NCBI GenBank assembly: GCA_963817635.1
Contig: CAWFPR010000014.1
Coordinates: 186,001-250,000 of the forward strand
Length of the DNA: 64,000 nt
Source: CAWFPR01 sp963817635
GTDB taxonomy: Bacteria > Acidobacteriota > Vicinamibacteria > Vicinamibacterales > 2-12-FULL-66-21
Direction: 5' to 3'
The notes under the pieces are model-generated. The model saw only the letters and a list, made by a program, of their open reading frames with translations, made no database searches and had not been told where the DNA came from. Each line of letters opens with the position of its first letter. Positions within the stretch are counted from its first letter, which is position 1. A program made the translations under genes and the position numbers. Positions 35,267 to 43,868 of the stretch are shown here, one piece after another.

Positions 35267-36937
35267 ATGACTGACGCGTCAGGCGTGCCTGCGCCTCCGC
35301 TCGAGCTCATTCCGCTGGGCGGGCTGGGCGAATTCGGCATGAACATGATGGTCGTCGCCTGTGGCGACACCGCCATCCTGATCGATGCCGGCGTGATGTT
35401 CCCCGAGCCGGAACTGCTCGGCGTGGATCTCATCATTCCGGACCTGCGCCAGCTCCAGCAGTACAAGATCTCCGCGCTCGTCCTGACCCACGGGCACGAG
35501 GACCATATCGGCGCCGTGGCCCACGTCCTGCCGTACGTCGATGGCCCGGTGTACGGCACGGCACTGACGCTCGCCTTCGTAGAGCCGAAGCTCGAGGAAC
35601 TCGGAGAGCCAGCGCGCAGCCGCCTCGTCAGGGTCCGCCCGCGCGATCGCGTGCAGGTGGGATCGTTCACGATCGAATTTCTCCGCGTGACGCATAGCAT
35701 TCCGGACTGCGTCGCCGTTGCGATCCAGACGCCGCGCGGCGTGGTCATTCACACGGGCGACTTCAAGATCGATCAGACGCCGCTCGACGGCGAGCACTTC
35801 GACTTCCATCGGCTGGCCGAACTGGGATCGGCCGGCGTGCTGGCGCTCCTCTCCGACAGCACGAACGTCGATCGTCGCGGGTTCACCGGTTCCGAGCTCG
35901 ATGTCACGGACGGATTCGAGGAAATCTTCACGAGCGCGGCCGGCAAGATCGTCGTCGCGATGTTCGCGTCGAGCATCTACCGGATGCAGATCATCGTGGA
36001 TCTCGCGGCACAGTTCGAACGGCATGTCGCATTCGTCGGGCGCGGCGTGCTGGAGAACTCGGAAATCGCGCAGCGGCTGGGGCACCTGCGCGTGCCGGCC
36101 GGGATGCTGATCCGCGACACTGACGTGCGCAGCTATCCGTCACAGGACGTCGTCTGCATCTGCACCGGCTCGCAGGGGGAGCCGCAGGCGGCCCTGCCCC
36201 GGATCGCGATTGACGGCCACCGGCACGTCAAGCTCGACCAGGACGACGTGGTGGTGTTTTCGGCGCGCGAAATCCCGGGGAACGAGAAGGCCATCGGGCG
36301 GGTGATGAATCACATCGCGCGCCGTAAGGCTGAGGTGGTGTACGACGGCATCAAGCACGTCCACGTCTCGGGGCACGGAAGCGCGGAGGAGCTCAAGCTC
36401 GTCCTGTCCCTGGTCAGGCCGAAGTTCTTCGTGCCGATACATGGTGAGTACCGGCAGTTGGCCCGCCACGCCCGGATTGCTGCCCGGGTTGTGCCGGAAA
36501 CCGGCGTGCTGCTCGTGGAAAACGGCGATCTCCTGCGCTTCGACGACGAGGGGGGGCGGATCGCCGGCAAGGTGCCGGCCGGACGAATCCTGATTGACGG
36601 AACCCGCAGCGGCGAAGTCGGGGACGAGGTCCTCCGCGATCGCCGCCACCTGTCGGGCGACGGACTGGTCGTGCCGGTCGTGGCGATCGGGAAGCAATCG
36701 GGGACGGTCGAGGAAACGCCGGACGTGATCACACGGGGGTTCGTGCTCGACAGCCGCACGGAGGCGCTCCTGAAAGAGATTCCCGGGCTGCTGGCCGCGA
36801 CCATCGACGGGGCCAGCCTCGAAGAGCGGACCGATCCGGGCCTGATCAAGGAGAAGATTCGCGTGGATCTGCAGCGGTTCTTTCGCAAACGTTCGGGGCT
36901 CCGGCCGCTGGTGCTGCCGGTCATCATGGAGATCTGA
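35267..36937 (+). CDS. rnj: Ribonuclease J
   Basis: A 556-residue metallo-beta-lactamase/beta-CASP ribonuclease with 5' exonuclease and endonuclease activity. The zinc motif HGHEDHIGAV lies near residue 71. Further motifs are VTHSIPDCVA, THTGDFKID-like VIHTGDFKID, LSDSTNVDRRGF and the beta-CASP block ending VSGHGSAEELKL and FFVPIHGEYRQL. The C-terminal domain is present. The ATG at 35267 follows a 209-base gap that holds no supported gene; an isolated TATAGT at about 35053 overlaps the rsmA stop. One base separates the stop from ftsK. Confidence 0.95.
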   Translation: MTDASGVPAPPLELIPLGGLGEFGMNMMVVACGDTAILIDAGVMFPEPELLGVDLIIPDLRQLQQYKISALVLTHGHEDHIGAVAHVLPYVDGPVYGTALTLAFVEPKLEELGEPARSRLVRVRPRDRVQVGSFTIEFLRVTHSIPDCVAVAIQTPRGVVIHTGDFKIDQTPLDGEHFDFHRLAELGSAGVLALLSDSTNVDRRGFTGSELDVTDGFEEIFTSAAGKIVVAMFASSIYRMQIIVDLAAQFERHVAFVGRGVLENSEIAQRLGHLRVPAGMLIRDTDVRSYPSQDVVCICTGSQGEPQAALPRIAIDGHRHVKLDQDDVVVFSAREIPGNEKAIGRVMNHIARRKAEVVYDGIKHVHVSGHGSAEELKLVLSLVRPKFFVPIHGEYRQLARHARIAARVVPETGVLLVENGDLLRFDDEGGRIAGKVPAGRILIDGTRSGEVGDEVLRDRRHLSGDGLVVPVVAIGKQSGTVEETPDVITRGFVLDSRTEALLKEIPGLLAATIDGASLEERTDPGLIKEKIRVDLQRFFRKRSGLRPLVLPVIMEI

Positions 36938-36938
36938 C

Positions 36939-39311
36939 GTGGCCGGTTCCACCCTTTCACGGCGGCTCAGCGAGTTCATCGGCGTGGCGCTCTTCGCGCT
37001 CGCCGTGATCTGGCTCATCGCGCTCGCCAGCTACAGTGCGTCCGATCCGGTGTGGTTCTTCAACACCGGCGCGGATCTGCCGCCGGCAAATTTCGCCGGG
37101 CGAATCGGCGCGTTCATGGCGGAGCTGTCCTACCAGTTGCTCGGGTACTCCGCCTACCTGATTCCAATCGTCCTGGTCGTCGTCGGATGGCACTATTTCT
37201 GGTGCCGGGTGCTCGACGCCGCGTATACGAAGCTCGTCGGCGCGGGGCTGCTGCTCGGGTGCTCTGCCGCGTTGCTGGCGCTGGCGTTCGGCACGATCGC
37301 GCCGGCCGGCACGTCGTTCCGGACGGGCGGGTACGCCGGCGAGTGGCTGGCGGGCCTCCTGTCCGCGTACCTGAACCGCACCGGCTCGATCATCCTGATT
37401 CTGACGCTGCTGTTCCTTGCGATCATCCTGTCCACGCAGTTTTCGTTCGGTCGGCTCTTTGCGGCCATCGGCGTGATGATCCGCGATCGCTGGTCCGCTG
37501 CCCGCGGCGCAATCAGCCGCCGGCGTGAAGAGAAACGCCGCGAAAAACAGCGGCAGGACGTCCTGAAGAAGCACCTCGGAGACAAGGCGCCAACCGAGAG
37601 CCGGCCGACGATCGCGCCAGCCATTCCGGTGGCTGAACCGGCCGTCGCGCGGGCGTCGCAGGCCTCGGCGGCCTCGACCGTAGAGGCGAAGAAGCCCTCG
37701 CGCACGGCCGCGATGATGGGCGCCGCGACCGCGGCGCTGAAAGCCGCCTCGTCGCGGCCGACGCCGGCGCCGGCCATCAGGCGTCCCCCGGTCGAAACAC
37801 CGCTGCCGCTGGCCGAGCCCGACCGGGCGCCGGCCGAGCGCCGCAAGGGCGCCTACGTGCCTCCGCCACTGGCGCTTCTCGATGCGCCGAAGGGGCAACG
37901 CAAGATCGACGAGCGCGAACTGATGGACGGCGCGCGCCAGCTCGAAGAGAAGTGCGGCGAGTTCGGTGTCGAGGGGGCGGTGGCCCAGATCCACCCGGGG
38001 CCGGTGGTCACGACCTACGAGTTCAAGCCGGACGCCGGCGTGAAGTACAGCAAGATCACGGGCCTCGCCGACGATCTGTGCCTGGCGATGCAGGCCGAGT
38101 CTGTCCTGATCGATCGGATTCCCGGCAAGTCAACCGTGGGCATCCAGATTCCCAACCCGAATCGGGAATTGATTTCGATGCGCGAGCTGCTCGAGTCTGA
38201 CGCCTACATGCGGTCGGCCTCGCGCCTGACACTTGCACTCGGGAAGACCATCCATGGGGAGCCGTTCGTCAGCGACCTGGCGTCCATGCCGCATCTGCTG
38301 ATCGCCGGATCGACCGGCACCGGCAAGTCGGTCAGCGTGAACGCGATGCTCTCCAGCATCCTGTTCCGGTCGAGTCCGGACGAGGTCCGCCTCATCATGG
38401 TCGACCCGAAGCGGCTCGAGCTGGGCATGTACGAAGGCATTCCGCACCTGCTGACGCCGGTCGTCGTCGATCCGAAGCTCGCGGCGAACGCTTTGCGGTG
38501 GGCGGTCCGCGAAATGGAAGAACGCTACAAGACGCTCGCCGCGGTCGGCGTCCGCAACATCGAGCAGTACAACCGGAACCTGAAGCTCGCCCAGGCTGAA
38601 AAGAAGGGGCCGGTCACCGATGACGCCGGCAACGAGGTCAAGGCGCTCCCGTTCATCGTGGTCCTGATCGACGAGCTGGCCGACCTGATGATGGTCGCGG
38701 GCAACGAGGTCGAAGAGTCCATCTGCCGGCTGGCGCAGATGGCGCGGGCGGTCGGGATCCACCTGATTCTCGCCACCCAGCGGCCCTCGGTGGATGTCAT
38801 TACCGGCCTCATCAAGGCGAACCTGCCGGCGCGCATCTCCTTCCGCGTGTCGTCGAAGATCGACTCGCGCACGATTCTCGACGGCAACGGCGCCGAGCAA
38901 CTGCTCGGCAAGGGGGACATGCTCTATCTCCCGCCGGCCTCTTCGCGATTCGTGCGGCTGCACGGGCCGTACATCTCCGAACAGGAGAGCGCCCGGCTCG
39001 CCAGCTTCCTGCGCAAGCAGGGCAAGCCGAACTACGACCACAGCATCACGGAAGACGACAAGAAGTCATCCGGCGAAATGGAATTCGAAAAGGACGATCT
39101 GTACGACGAGGCCGCGCGGATCGTGGTCTCGAGCGGACAGGCGTCGATCTCGTATCTCCAGCGGCGGCTGCGCGTCGGATTCAGCCGCGCCGCCCGGCTG
39201 GTGGACATGATGGAGGCGGAAGGCCTGGTGTCCGGCGCGGCGGGCGGGAAAGCCCGCGAGGTGCTCGTCAAGGGCGATTACTTCGACGAAGTCGATGCGC
39301 AACTGAGATGA
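36939..39311 (+). CDS. ftsK: FtsK/SpoIIIE DNA translocase
   Basis: A 790-residue septal DNA pump. About four transmembrane helices occupy residues 10-175 (for example GVALFALAVIWLIALAS). A basic Ala/Pro-rich linker runs to about residue 310. The alpha/beta motor follows with Walker A GSTGTGKS near residue 458 and Walker B FIVVLIDELADLMMV. The C-terminal gamma winged helix (SISYLQRRLRVGFSRAARLV) reads KOPS-type orientation sequences. The linker is short compared with E. coli FtsK. The start is GTG 36939, one base after rnj. The stop overlaps the amidase start by ATGA. Confidence 0.96.
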   Translation: MAGSTLSRRLSEFIGVALFALAVIWLIALASYSASDPVWFFNTGADLPPANFAGRIGAFMAELSYQLLGYSAYLIPIVLVVVGWHYFWCRVLDAAYTKLVGAGLLLGCSAALLALAFGTIAPAGTSFRTGGYAGEWLAGLLSAYLNRTGSIILILTLLFLAIILSTQFSFGRLFAAIGVMIRDRWSAARGAISRRREEKRREKQRQDVLKKHLGDKAPTESRPTIAPAIPVAEPAVARASQASAASTVEAKKPSRTAAMMGAATAALKAASSRPTPAPAIRRPPVETPLPLAEPDRAPAERRKGAYVPPPLALLDAPKGQRKIDERELMDGARQLEEKCGEFGVEGAVAQIHPGPVVTTYEFKPDAGVKYSKITGLADDLCLAMQAESVLIDRIPGKSTVGIQIPNPNRELISMRELLESDAYMRSASRLTLALGKTIHGEPFVSDLASMPHLLIAGSTGTGKSVSVNAMLSSILFRSSPDEVRLIMVDPKRLELGMYEGIPHLLTPVVVDPKLAANALRWAVREMEERYKTLAAVGVRNIEQYNRNLKLAQAEKKGPVTDDAGNEVKALPFIVVLIDELADLMMVAGNEVEESICRLAQMARAVGIHLILATQRPSVDVITGLIKANLPARISFRVSSKIDSRTILDGNGAEQLLGKGDMLYLPPASSRFVRLHGPYISEQESARLASFLRKQGKPNYDHSITEDDKKSSGEMEFEKDDLYDEAARIVVSSGQASISYLQRRLRVGFSRAARLVDMMEAEGLVSGAAGGKAREVLVKGDYFDEVDAQLR

Positions 39312-41080
39312 GGGTGACGATGACCTTCAGGATTGCTGCGAGCCTCGTGCTCGCCCTGACCATCTGGCCGTCAGAGGGTGTCGCGGCAGCGCCGGACGCC
39401 GCCGCGTTGTATTCGCAGGCCCTCGGCCGCGAGCGCGCGCTGCGTCTGGCCGCGCAGCCCGCGACCTTGAAGCAGATCCGGGGCGTGGTCGGCTCGTACG
39501 AGGCGATCGTGCGTCAGTATCCGCGCAGCGGCTATTGCGACAACGCGCTCTGGCAGGCCGGCAATCTGGCGATTCTCGCGTTCGAGCGCTTCGGCAAGAC
39601 TGCCGATCGCGACAGGGCAATCCGGCTGCTGACGAGCCTCAAGCGAGAGTACCCCTCGAGCTCCCTCGTCGCGCGGGTGGACGATTCAATCCGCCTCGCC
39701 GAAACGACCCACGCGGCGCAACCTGCGCCCGCGGCCCCGGCGGCTCCGGCGACTGCCGCCGCAGAGGATGCGGCAGACGTGCCGACCGGCAGTTCCGGCG
39801 AGTCCCCCGCGCCATCCGCCGCCGGAGCGCCCATCGCGCTGCGGGACATCACGCGCACCGCCCTGCCGGAGGGCATGCGCGTCAGCATCGAACTGGAGGC
39901 GGAGTCGAACTATCACGCCGAGCGGCTCGAACATCCGCGCCGGGTCTTCTTCGACCTCAAGGGAGTGCGGCCCGTTGCGTCGCTGCTGGACGCCACGCTG
40001 ACGTTCGATTCGGACATCGTCCGGGAGATTCGTCTGGGCCGGCACCCGCAGAACACGACGCGGGTCGTCATCGACATGGAGGGGGCGGACAGCTACAGCG
40101 TCTTCAGGCTCTATAACCCGTATCGTCTCGTCGTCGACTTCAAGGCGACACTTCCCCGTCCGAGCGTCGCTACCGCGGCCAGCACGGTGCCGACATCCGC
40201 ACCGCTCGAGGCCGATCCGCCTGCCGCAACCCCGGCCGTCGCCGATGCGAAGGCAGCGAGCCCGCCCCTGGCGTCGCGTCCGGTGGTTTCGATCGCGCCC
40301 CTGACGCCGCCGGCCGTGCCGGCGTCGAACGGCAACGGCAAGTTCTCGCTCTCCCGGCAGCTCGGGCTCGGCATCTCGCGAATCGTCATCGACGCGGGGC
40401 ACGGCGGTCACGACCCCGGCGCGCAAGCCTGGGGTATCCGTGAGGCGGAGCTCGTGCTCGACGTCGCGCAGCGCCTGAACGCGCTGGCGACCAGGCAGGG
40501 GATCGAAGTGGTCATGACCCGCGACAGCGACGTCTTCATCCCGCTCGAGGAGCGAACCGCGATCGCCAACCGCGAAGGCGCTGACCTGTTCCTGTCGATC
40601 CACGCCAACGCGGCGCGCAATACCAGGGCGAGTGGCGTCGAGACCTACTTCCTGAACTTCGCGTCGAACCCGGAAGCCGAAGCCGTCGCCGCGCGCGAGA
40701 ACTCCGCCTCGGGGCAGGCGATGCACAACCTGCCGGACATCGTGCGGGCCATCGCCCTCAACAACAAGCTCGATGAGTCGCGGGACTTCGCCGACATCGT
40801 GCAGCGCTCCATGGTGCGCAAGCTGTCGGCGCGCAACAAGGCGCTGAGAGACCTGGGCGTGAAGCAGGCGCCGTTCGTGGTCCTGATTGGCGCGGTGATG
40901 CCGAGCGTCCTGGCTGAAATCTCCTTCGTGACCAACAGGCAGGACTCGGTGCTCCTCAAGACCAGCGCCTACCGGCAGCAGATCGCGGAAGCGCTGCTCG
41001 ACGCGGTGCTGCGCTACCAGGAATCGCTCAAGAAGCGGAAGGCCGTCGTCACGAAGGCAGGTACCGGGGTCTATTTCTAG
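39308..41080 (+). CDS. N-acetylmuramoyl-L-alanine amidase with AMIN and TPR-like N-terminus
   Basis: A 590-residue exported cell-wall amidase. A signal peptide (1-25) is followed by a short TPR-like helical region (YPRSGYCDNALWQAGNLAIL). An AMIN-type beta domain (RVSIELEAESNYHAERL and RVVIDMEGADSYSVFRL) targets the septum. A Pro/Ala linker leads to Amidase_3, which has the zinc-binding VIDAGHGGHDPGA, EAELVLDVAQRL and SIHANAARN. The catalytic Glu lies in the C-terminal LAEISFVTN. It follows ftsK with an ATGA overlap, which suits a role in daughter-cell separation. Confidence 0.92.
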   Translation: MRVTMTFRIAASLVLALTIWPSEGVAAAPDAAALYSQALGRERALRLAAQPATLKQIRGVVGSYEAIVRQYPRSGYCDNALWQAGNLAILAFERFGKTADRDRAIRLLTSLKREYPSSSLVARVDDSIRLAETTHAAQPAPAAPAAPATAAAEDAADVPTGSSGESPAPSAAGAPIALRDITRTALPEGMRVSIELEAESNYHAERLEHPRRVFFDLKGVRPVASLLDATLTFDSDIVREIRLGRHPQNTTRVVIDMEGADSYSVFRLYNPYRLVVDFKATLPRPSVATAASTVPTSAPLEADPPAATPAVADAKAASPPLASRPVVSIAPLTPPAVPASNGNGKFSLSRQLGLGISRIVIDAGHGGHDPGAQAWGIREAELVLDVAQRLNALATRQGIEVVMTRDSDVFIPLEERTAIANREGADLFLSIHANAARNTRASGVETYFLNFASNPEAEAVAARENSASGQAMHNLPDIVRAIALNNKLDESRDFADIVQRSMVRKLSARNKALRDLGVKQAPFVVLIGAVMPSVLAEISFVTNRQDSVLLKTSAYRQQIAEALLDAVLRYQESLKKRKAVVTKAGTGVYF

Positions 41081-41322
41081 GCCCAGGGCGAAATGTGGAT
41101 TTCGGCGCCCGGATCCTGGAATGGCTTGTTGCGGCCGCGTAGACGCCGGAAGCCGATCAGCAGGCCACCGAGCACCAGGCCCGCGAGCAGCGCTACGATC
41201 AGCAGCGCGCCGGTCAATCCGAAAGAGCCGATCAGCACGTCGGACAGCGTCGTGGATTTCACGGGCTGCTGAACGACATGGACCATGATGGGCGGCGATG
41301 GCTGCATGGTCGGGCTCGTCAC
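41077..41322 (-). CDS. Small single-helix membrane protein of unknown function
   Basis: An 81-residue protein with a Pro-rich N-terminus, one long hydrophobic helix (GSFGLTGALLIVALLAGLVL, about residues 33-58), a basic stretch FRRLRGRNK on the cytosolic side and a short tail. I do not recognise the family. It converges with the amidase gene: both stop codons are TAG and share the four-base palindrome CTAG at 41077-41080. Start codon choice is uncertain, as an in-frame ATG lies five codons in. Confidence 0.55.
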   Translation of the reverse strand: MTSPTMQPSPPIMVHVVQQPVKSTTLSDVLIGSFGLTGALLIVALLAGLVLGGLLIGFRRLRGRNKPFQDPGAEIHISPWA

Positions 41323-41370
41323 TCGGTGTCCGGCACGGCGTCAGGCGGGTCGGTGCCGCCCTGACGCCTG

Positions 41371-42876
41371 TTACCAGTCTACGCTGGTAAAGGCCAGTTC
41401 CGCGAGCGTTCGCACGCCGACGCCAGTCGACCCCTTCGGCTGCCAGGGCTTTGCTTCGTCGGCCCATGCCGTGCCCGCCACATCGAGATGGACCCACGGC
41501 AGGCCGCCGCTGAATTCCTTCAGGAAGCTCGCCGCCGTGCACGCGCCCGCCGGACGGCCGCCCGTGTTGACCAGATCCGCGATGTCGCTGTGCATCTGTT
41601 CGGCATATTCATCGTAGAGCGGCATGGGCCAGCAGCGATCGCCGGCGGCAAGCGCCGTCCGGCGCACGCGCTCCACCCACGGCTGCGGCTGCCCGAAGAT
41701 TGCGGACGCCACCTTGCCGAGCGCCACGACGCAGGCGCCGGTGAGCGTCGCGATATCCACCAGGTGGGTCGCGCCGAGCTTCTGCGCGTACCAGAGGCCA
41801 TCACCGAGGACCAGGCGGCCTTCGGCGTCGGTGTTGATGACCTCGACGGTCCTGCCGCTCGCCGATTTCAGCACGTCGCCAGGTTTCACGGCGCGCCCGC
41901 CCGGCATGTTCTCGGTTGTCGGGACGACGCCGACGACCTTGATCGGCGCGCCGAGCAGCGCCAGCGCCCGCATCGCGCAGATGACGGCTGCCCCGCCGGC
42001 CATGTCGTCCTTCATGCGGTCCATGCCTTCGGCCGGCTTGATGGAGATGCCTCCCGCGTCGAACGTGATGCCCTTGCCGACCAGTCCAAGAACCGGAGCG
42101 CCGGGTGCCCCGGGCGGCTCGTGGCGCAGGACGATGACACGCGGCTGCTCGGCGCTGCCGCGCGCGACGCCAAGGAGCAACCCCATGCCGAGCTGGCCGA
42201 TGCCGTCCTCGTCGAGGACGTCCACACGGAGGCCCGCGTCGCGGCCAATGGCCGTCGCACGCTCAGCGAAGGCCACCGGCGTCAGCACGTTCGACGGCTC
42301 GTTGCACAGGTCGCGCGCGAGATTGCAGCTTTCCCCGAGGATTCGTCCCCGCTCGGCGGCCGCCACGATGCGACCGTCGCCGCCAGGCGCAGCGATGATG
42401 CAGCGCTCGGGCGGAAGGCCGAGGCGCTCTCCGGTCTTGTAGACGTCGCCACTGAAGGCGGCAAGCATGAGCCCCTCGGCCGCGGCCTGTGTCGCGTGGA
42501 CCGGATCCAGATCCGTCGTGTCGAGCCACGCCATCGTGGCCACGCGTCGCTGCCGCGCCTGGAGCGCCGCCGCCGCGGCCATCCGGCGGAGGCGTTCCGT
42601 GTCGCACTCGGCACGTTTTCCGCCGCCGATGGTCGCGATGCGCGCCGCCTTCCAGCCTGATGTGACGGGGGTGATGAAGAACTCGTAGGCGCGACCTCTG
42701 AGTTCGCCGGCGGCGATCGCCCGCGCGATCGCCCCGCCTGCCGCAGCGTCGGCCTCCTTTGCGGCGCCAGCCAGCGGGTCGGCCTCGAACATCGGAAGAA
42801 CGATGAGATCGACGGCGACGTCCGGGAACGGCAGCATGGACACCGAGAGTGCTGGCGACACAAGAGGCGGCGACAT
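41371..42876 (-). CDS. pepA: Leucyl aminopeptidase (M17)
   Basis: A 501-residue hexameric zinc aminopeptidase. The N-terminal macro-like domain (1-170) is followed by the catalytic domain with GLVGKGITFDAGGISIKP, DMAGGAAVI, TENMPGGRAVKPGDVL and the signature NTDAEGRLVL. The metal ligands and the catalytic Lys and Arg are within these blocks. The ATG at 42874-42876 is selected because TATAAT (42888-42883 on the minus strand) ends six bases before it. It is divergent from the PKD protein. Confidence 0.95.
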   Translation of the reverse strand: MSPPLVSPALSVSMLPFPDVAVDLIVLPMFEADPLAGAAKEADAAAGGAIARAIAAGELRGRAYEFFITPVTSGWKAARIATIGGGKRAECDTERLRRMAAAAALQARQRRVATMAWLDTTDLDPVHATQAAAEGLMLAAFSGDVYKTGERLGLPPERCIIAAPGGDGRIVAAAERGRILGESCNLARDLCNEPSNVLTPVAFAERATAIGRDAGLRVDVLDEDGIGQLGMGLLLGVARGSAEQPRVIVLRHEPPGAPGAPVLGLVGKGITFDAGGISIKPAEGMDRMKDDMAGGAAVICAMRALALLGAPIKVVGVVPTTENMPGGRAVKPGDVLKSASGRTVEVINTDAEGRLVLGDGLWYAQKLGATHLVDIATLTGACVVALGKVASAIFGQPQPWVERVRRTALAAGDRCWPMPLYDEYAEQMHSDIADLVNTGGRPAGACTAASFLKEFSGGLPWVHLDVAGTAWADEAKPWQPKGSTGVGVRTLAELAFTSVDW

Positions 42877-42882
42877 CGGAGA

Positions 42883-42908
42883 ATTATAGTGGGACTGTCT
42901 GCTACAAT
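42883..42908. promoter_or_regulatory. Divergent promoters of pepA and the PKD-domain gene
   Basis: Leftward TATAAT (42888-42883) lies six bases before the pepA ATG, with TTCATT 17 bases upstream of it. Rightward TACAAT (42903-42908) lies about 28 bases before the PKD gene start. The former predicts a leaderless transcript and the latter a normal leader. Confidence 0.6.
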
Positions 42909-42936
42909 GAAAAATGCCCACCTTGAAGGAGGCTGC

Positions 42937-43386
42937 ATGCGACTGATCGCCGCCGCTCGCCGCCACGTTCTGCTCACGCTAGCCTCTGCAGTTGCCATCG
43001 CGGCGGTCGTGTCCGCGGCCGGCGCGGACAAGGTGCCAAGACCCTCGATTTCCGTGAAAGTGACGCCGTTGATCGGGTTCGCCCCGGTCCGGATGGTGTT
43101 CGTCGCCGAAATAAAAGGCGGGGATCAGACGTCGCTCTATTGCCCGGCCGTCGAGTGGGACTGGGGCGATGACACGAAGTCGGAAACCAAGACCGATTGC
43201 GATCCGTTCGAGCCTGGCACGAGCGAAATCAAGCGACGCTACGTCGTCGATCACTCGTTCGAGCTGCCGGGTGCCTGGAAGGTGCAGCTCCGCCTCAAGC
43301 AGAAGGACAAGGTCGTCGCACGCGGCAGCGTGACCGTCACCGTCCGGCCCGGCCTCAGGGACGGCGGCGGCGGCGAGGAACGCTAG
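42937..43386 (+). CDS. Exported PKD-domain protein
   Basis: A 149-residue protein. The start at ATG 42937 is chosen for the strong Shine-Dalgarno sequence AAGGAGG at 42926-42932; it is one of few clear ones here. An N-terminal signal peptide (to about residue 33, SAAGADK) precedes one PKD-type beta-sandwich with the hallmark VEWDWGDDT and a late VDHSFELPGAWKVQLRL. A Cys pair (YCPAVEWD and KTDCDPF) may form a disulfide. The role is unknown; such domains mediate protein or carbohydrate contact. Its TAG stop lies in the left arm of an inverted repeat. Confidence 0.72.
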   Translation: MRLIAAARRHVLLTLASAVAIAAVVSAAGADKVPRPSISVKVTPLIGFAPVRMVFVAEIKGGDQTSLYCPAVEWDWGDDTKSETKTDCDPFEPGTSEIKRRYVVDHSFELPGAWKVQLRLKQKDKVVARGSVTVTVRPGLRDGGGGEER

Positions 43387-43479
43387 CCCGGGCTGGCCCT
43401 GAGCGAAGGCCCGAGAAGCGGGCCTGAGTCGAAGCCCGGAGGGTGGACTATTCGCTCGTTCATGAATAGTCCGGGCTAG
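43383..43479. repeat. Palindromic element spanning two convergent stop codons
   Basis: The outer arms are CTAGCCCGG (43383-43391) and CCGGGCTAG (43471-43479). Inside is a second perfect stem, GGACTATTC (43445-43453), a ten-base loop, then GAATAGTCC (43464-43472), and GGCCCGAG/GCGGGCC-type complementarity. The stop codon of each flanking convergent gene is supplied by the TAG of one arm. It probably acts as a two-way terminator and looks like a REP-type element. Confidence 0.7.
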
Positions 43480-43868
43480 GCGATCGTCAGGGGCCGTTCT
43501 TCGTACCGGTCGCCGCCGATCGTGTACACCCGCACGCTGGGCACGCTGTCGCTGAGCGACACGATCAGGTGCACGAACGCCGGGCAGTGTGACTCGCGCA
43601 CGTCGGTTGCCGACGGCACCGCCGGCGAGTGCGTGTGCGAGTGATAGGCGCCGAGGATCTGCCGCCCCTCGGTCCTGACCCTCCGCACTGTCGCGAAGTG
43701 CGCGGCCGGGTCAATCAGGTACGCCGATGGACTCGCCCGGAGGTTTGGCGTCCTGACCGCCTCGTCGATGTTCGAGCCGGCCCCCAGCAGGAGCCCGCAG
43801 CATTCATCCGGCAATGCCTCGTACGCGTGGCGGACGATGTCGTCGATGACCTTCCGCGTGGTCGTCAT
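43476..43868 (-). CDS. JAMM/MPN+ metallopeptidase (Mov34 family)
   Basis: A 130-residue JAB domain protein. The zinc site is visible as the early Glu in LPDECCGLLLG and the block GAYHSHTHSPAVPSATD (HxHx7Sx2D). Bacterial members of this size, such as Mec+, process sulfur-carrier proteins (CysO/ThiS/MoaD-like). No sulfur carrier gene is adjacent, so the substrate is unknown. Its start overlaps the thiolase stop by ATGA, making it the last gene of the aromatic operon. Its own stop is in a palindromic element. Confidence 0.85.
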   Translation of the reverse strand: MTTTRKVIDDIVRHAYEALPDECCGLLLGAGSNIDEAVRTPNLRASPSAYLIDPAAHFATVRRVRTEGRQILGAYHSHTHSPAVPSATDVRESHCPAFVHLIVSLSDSVPSVRVYTIGGDRYEERPLTIA

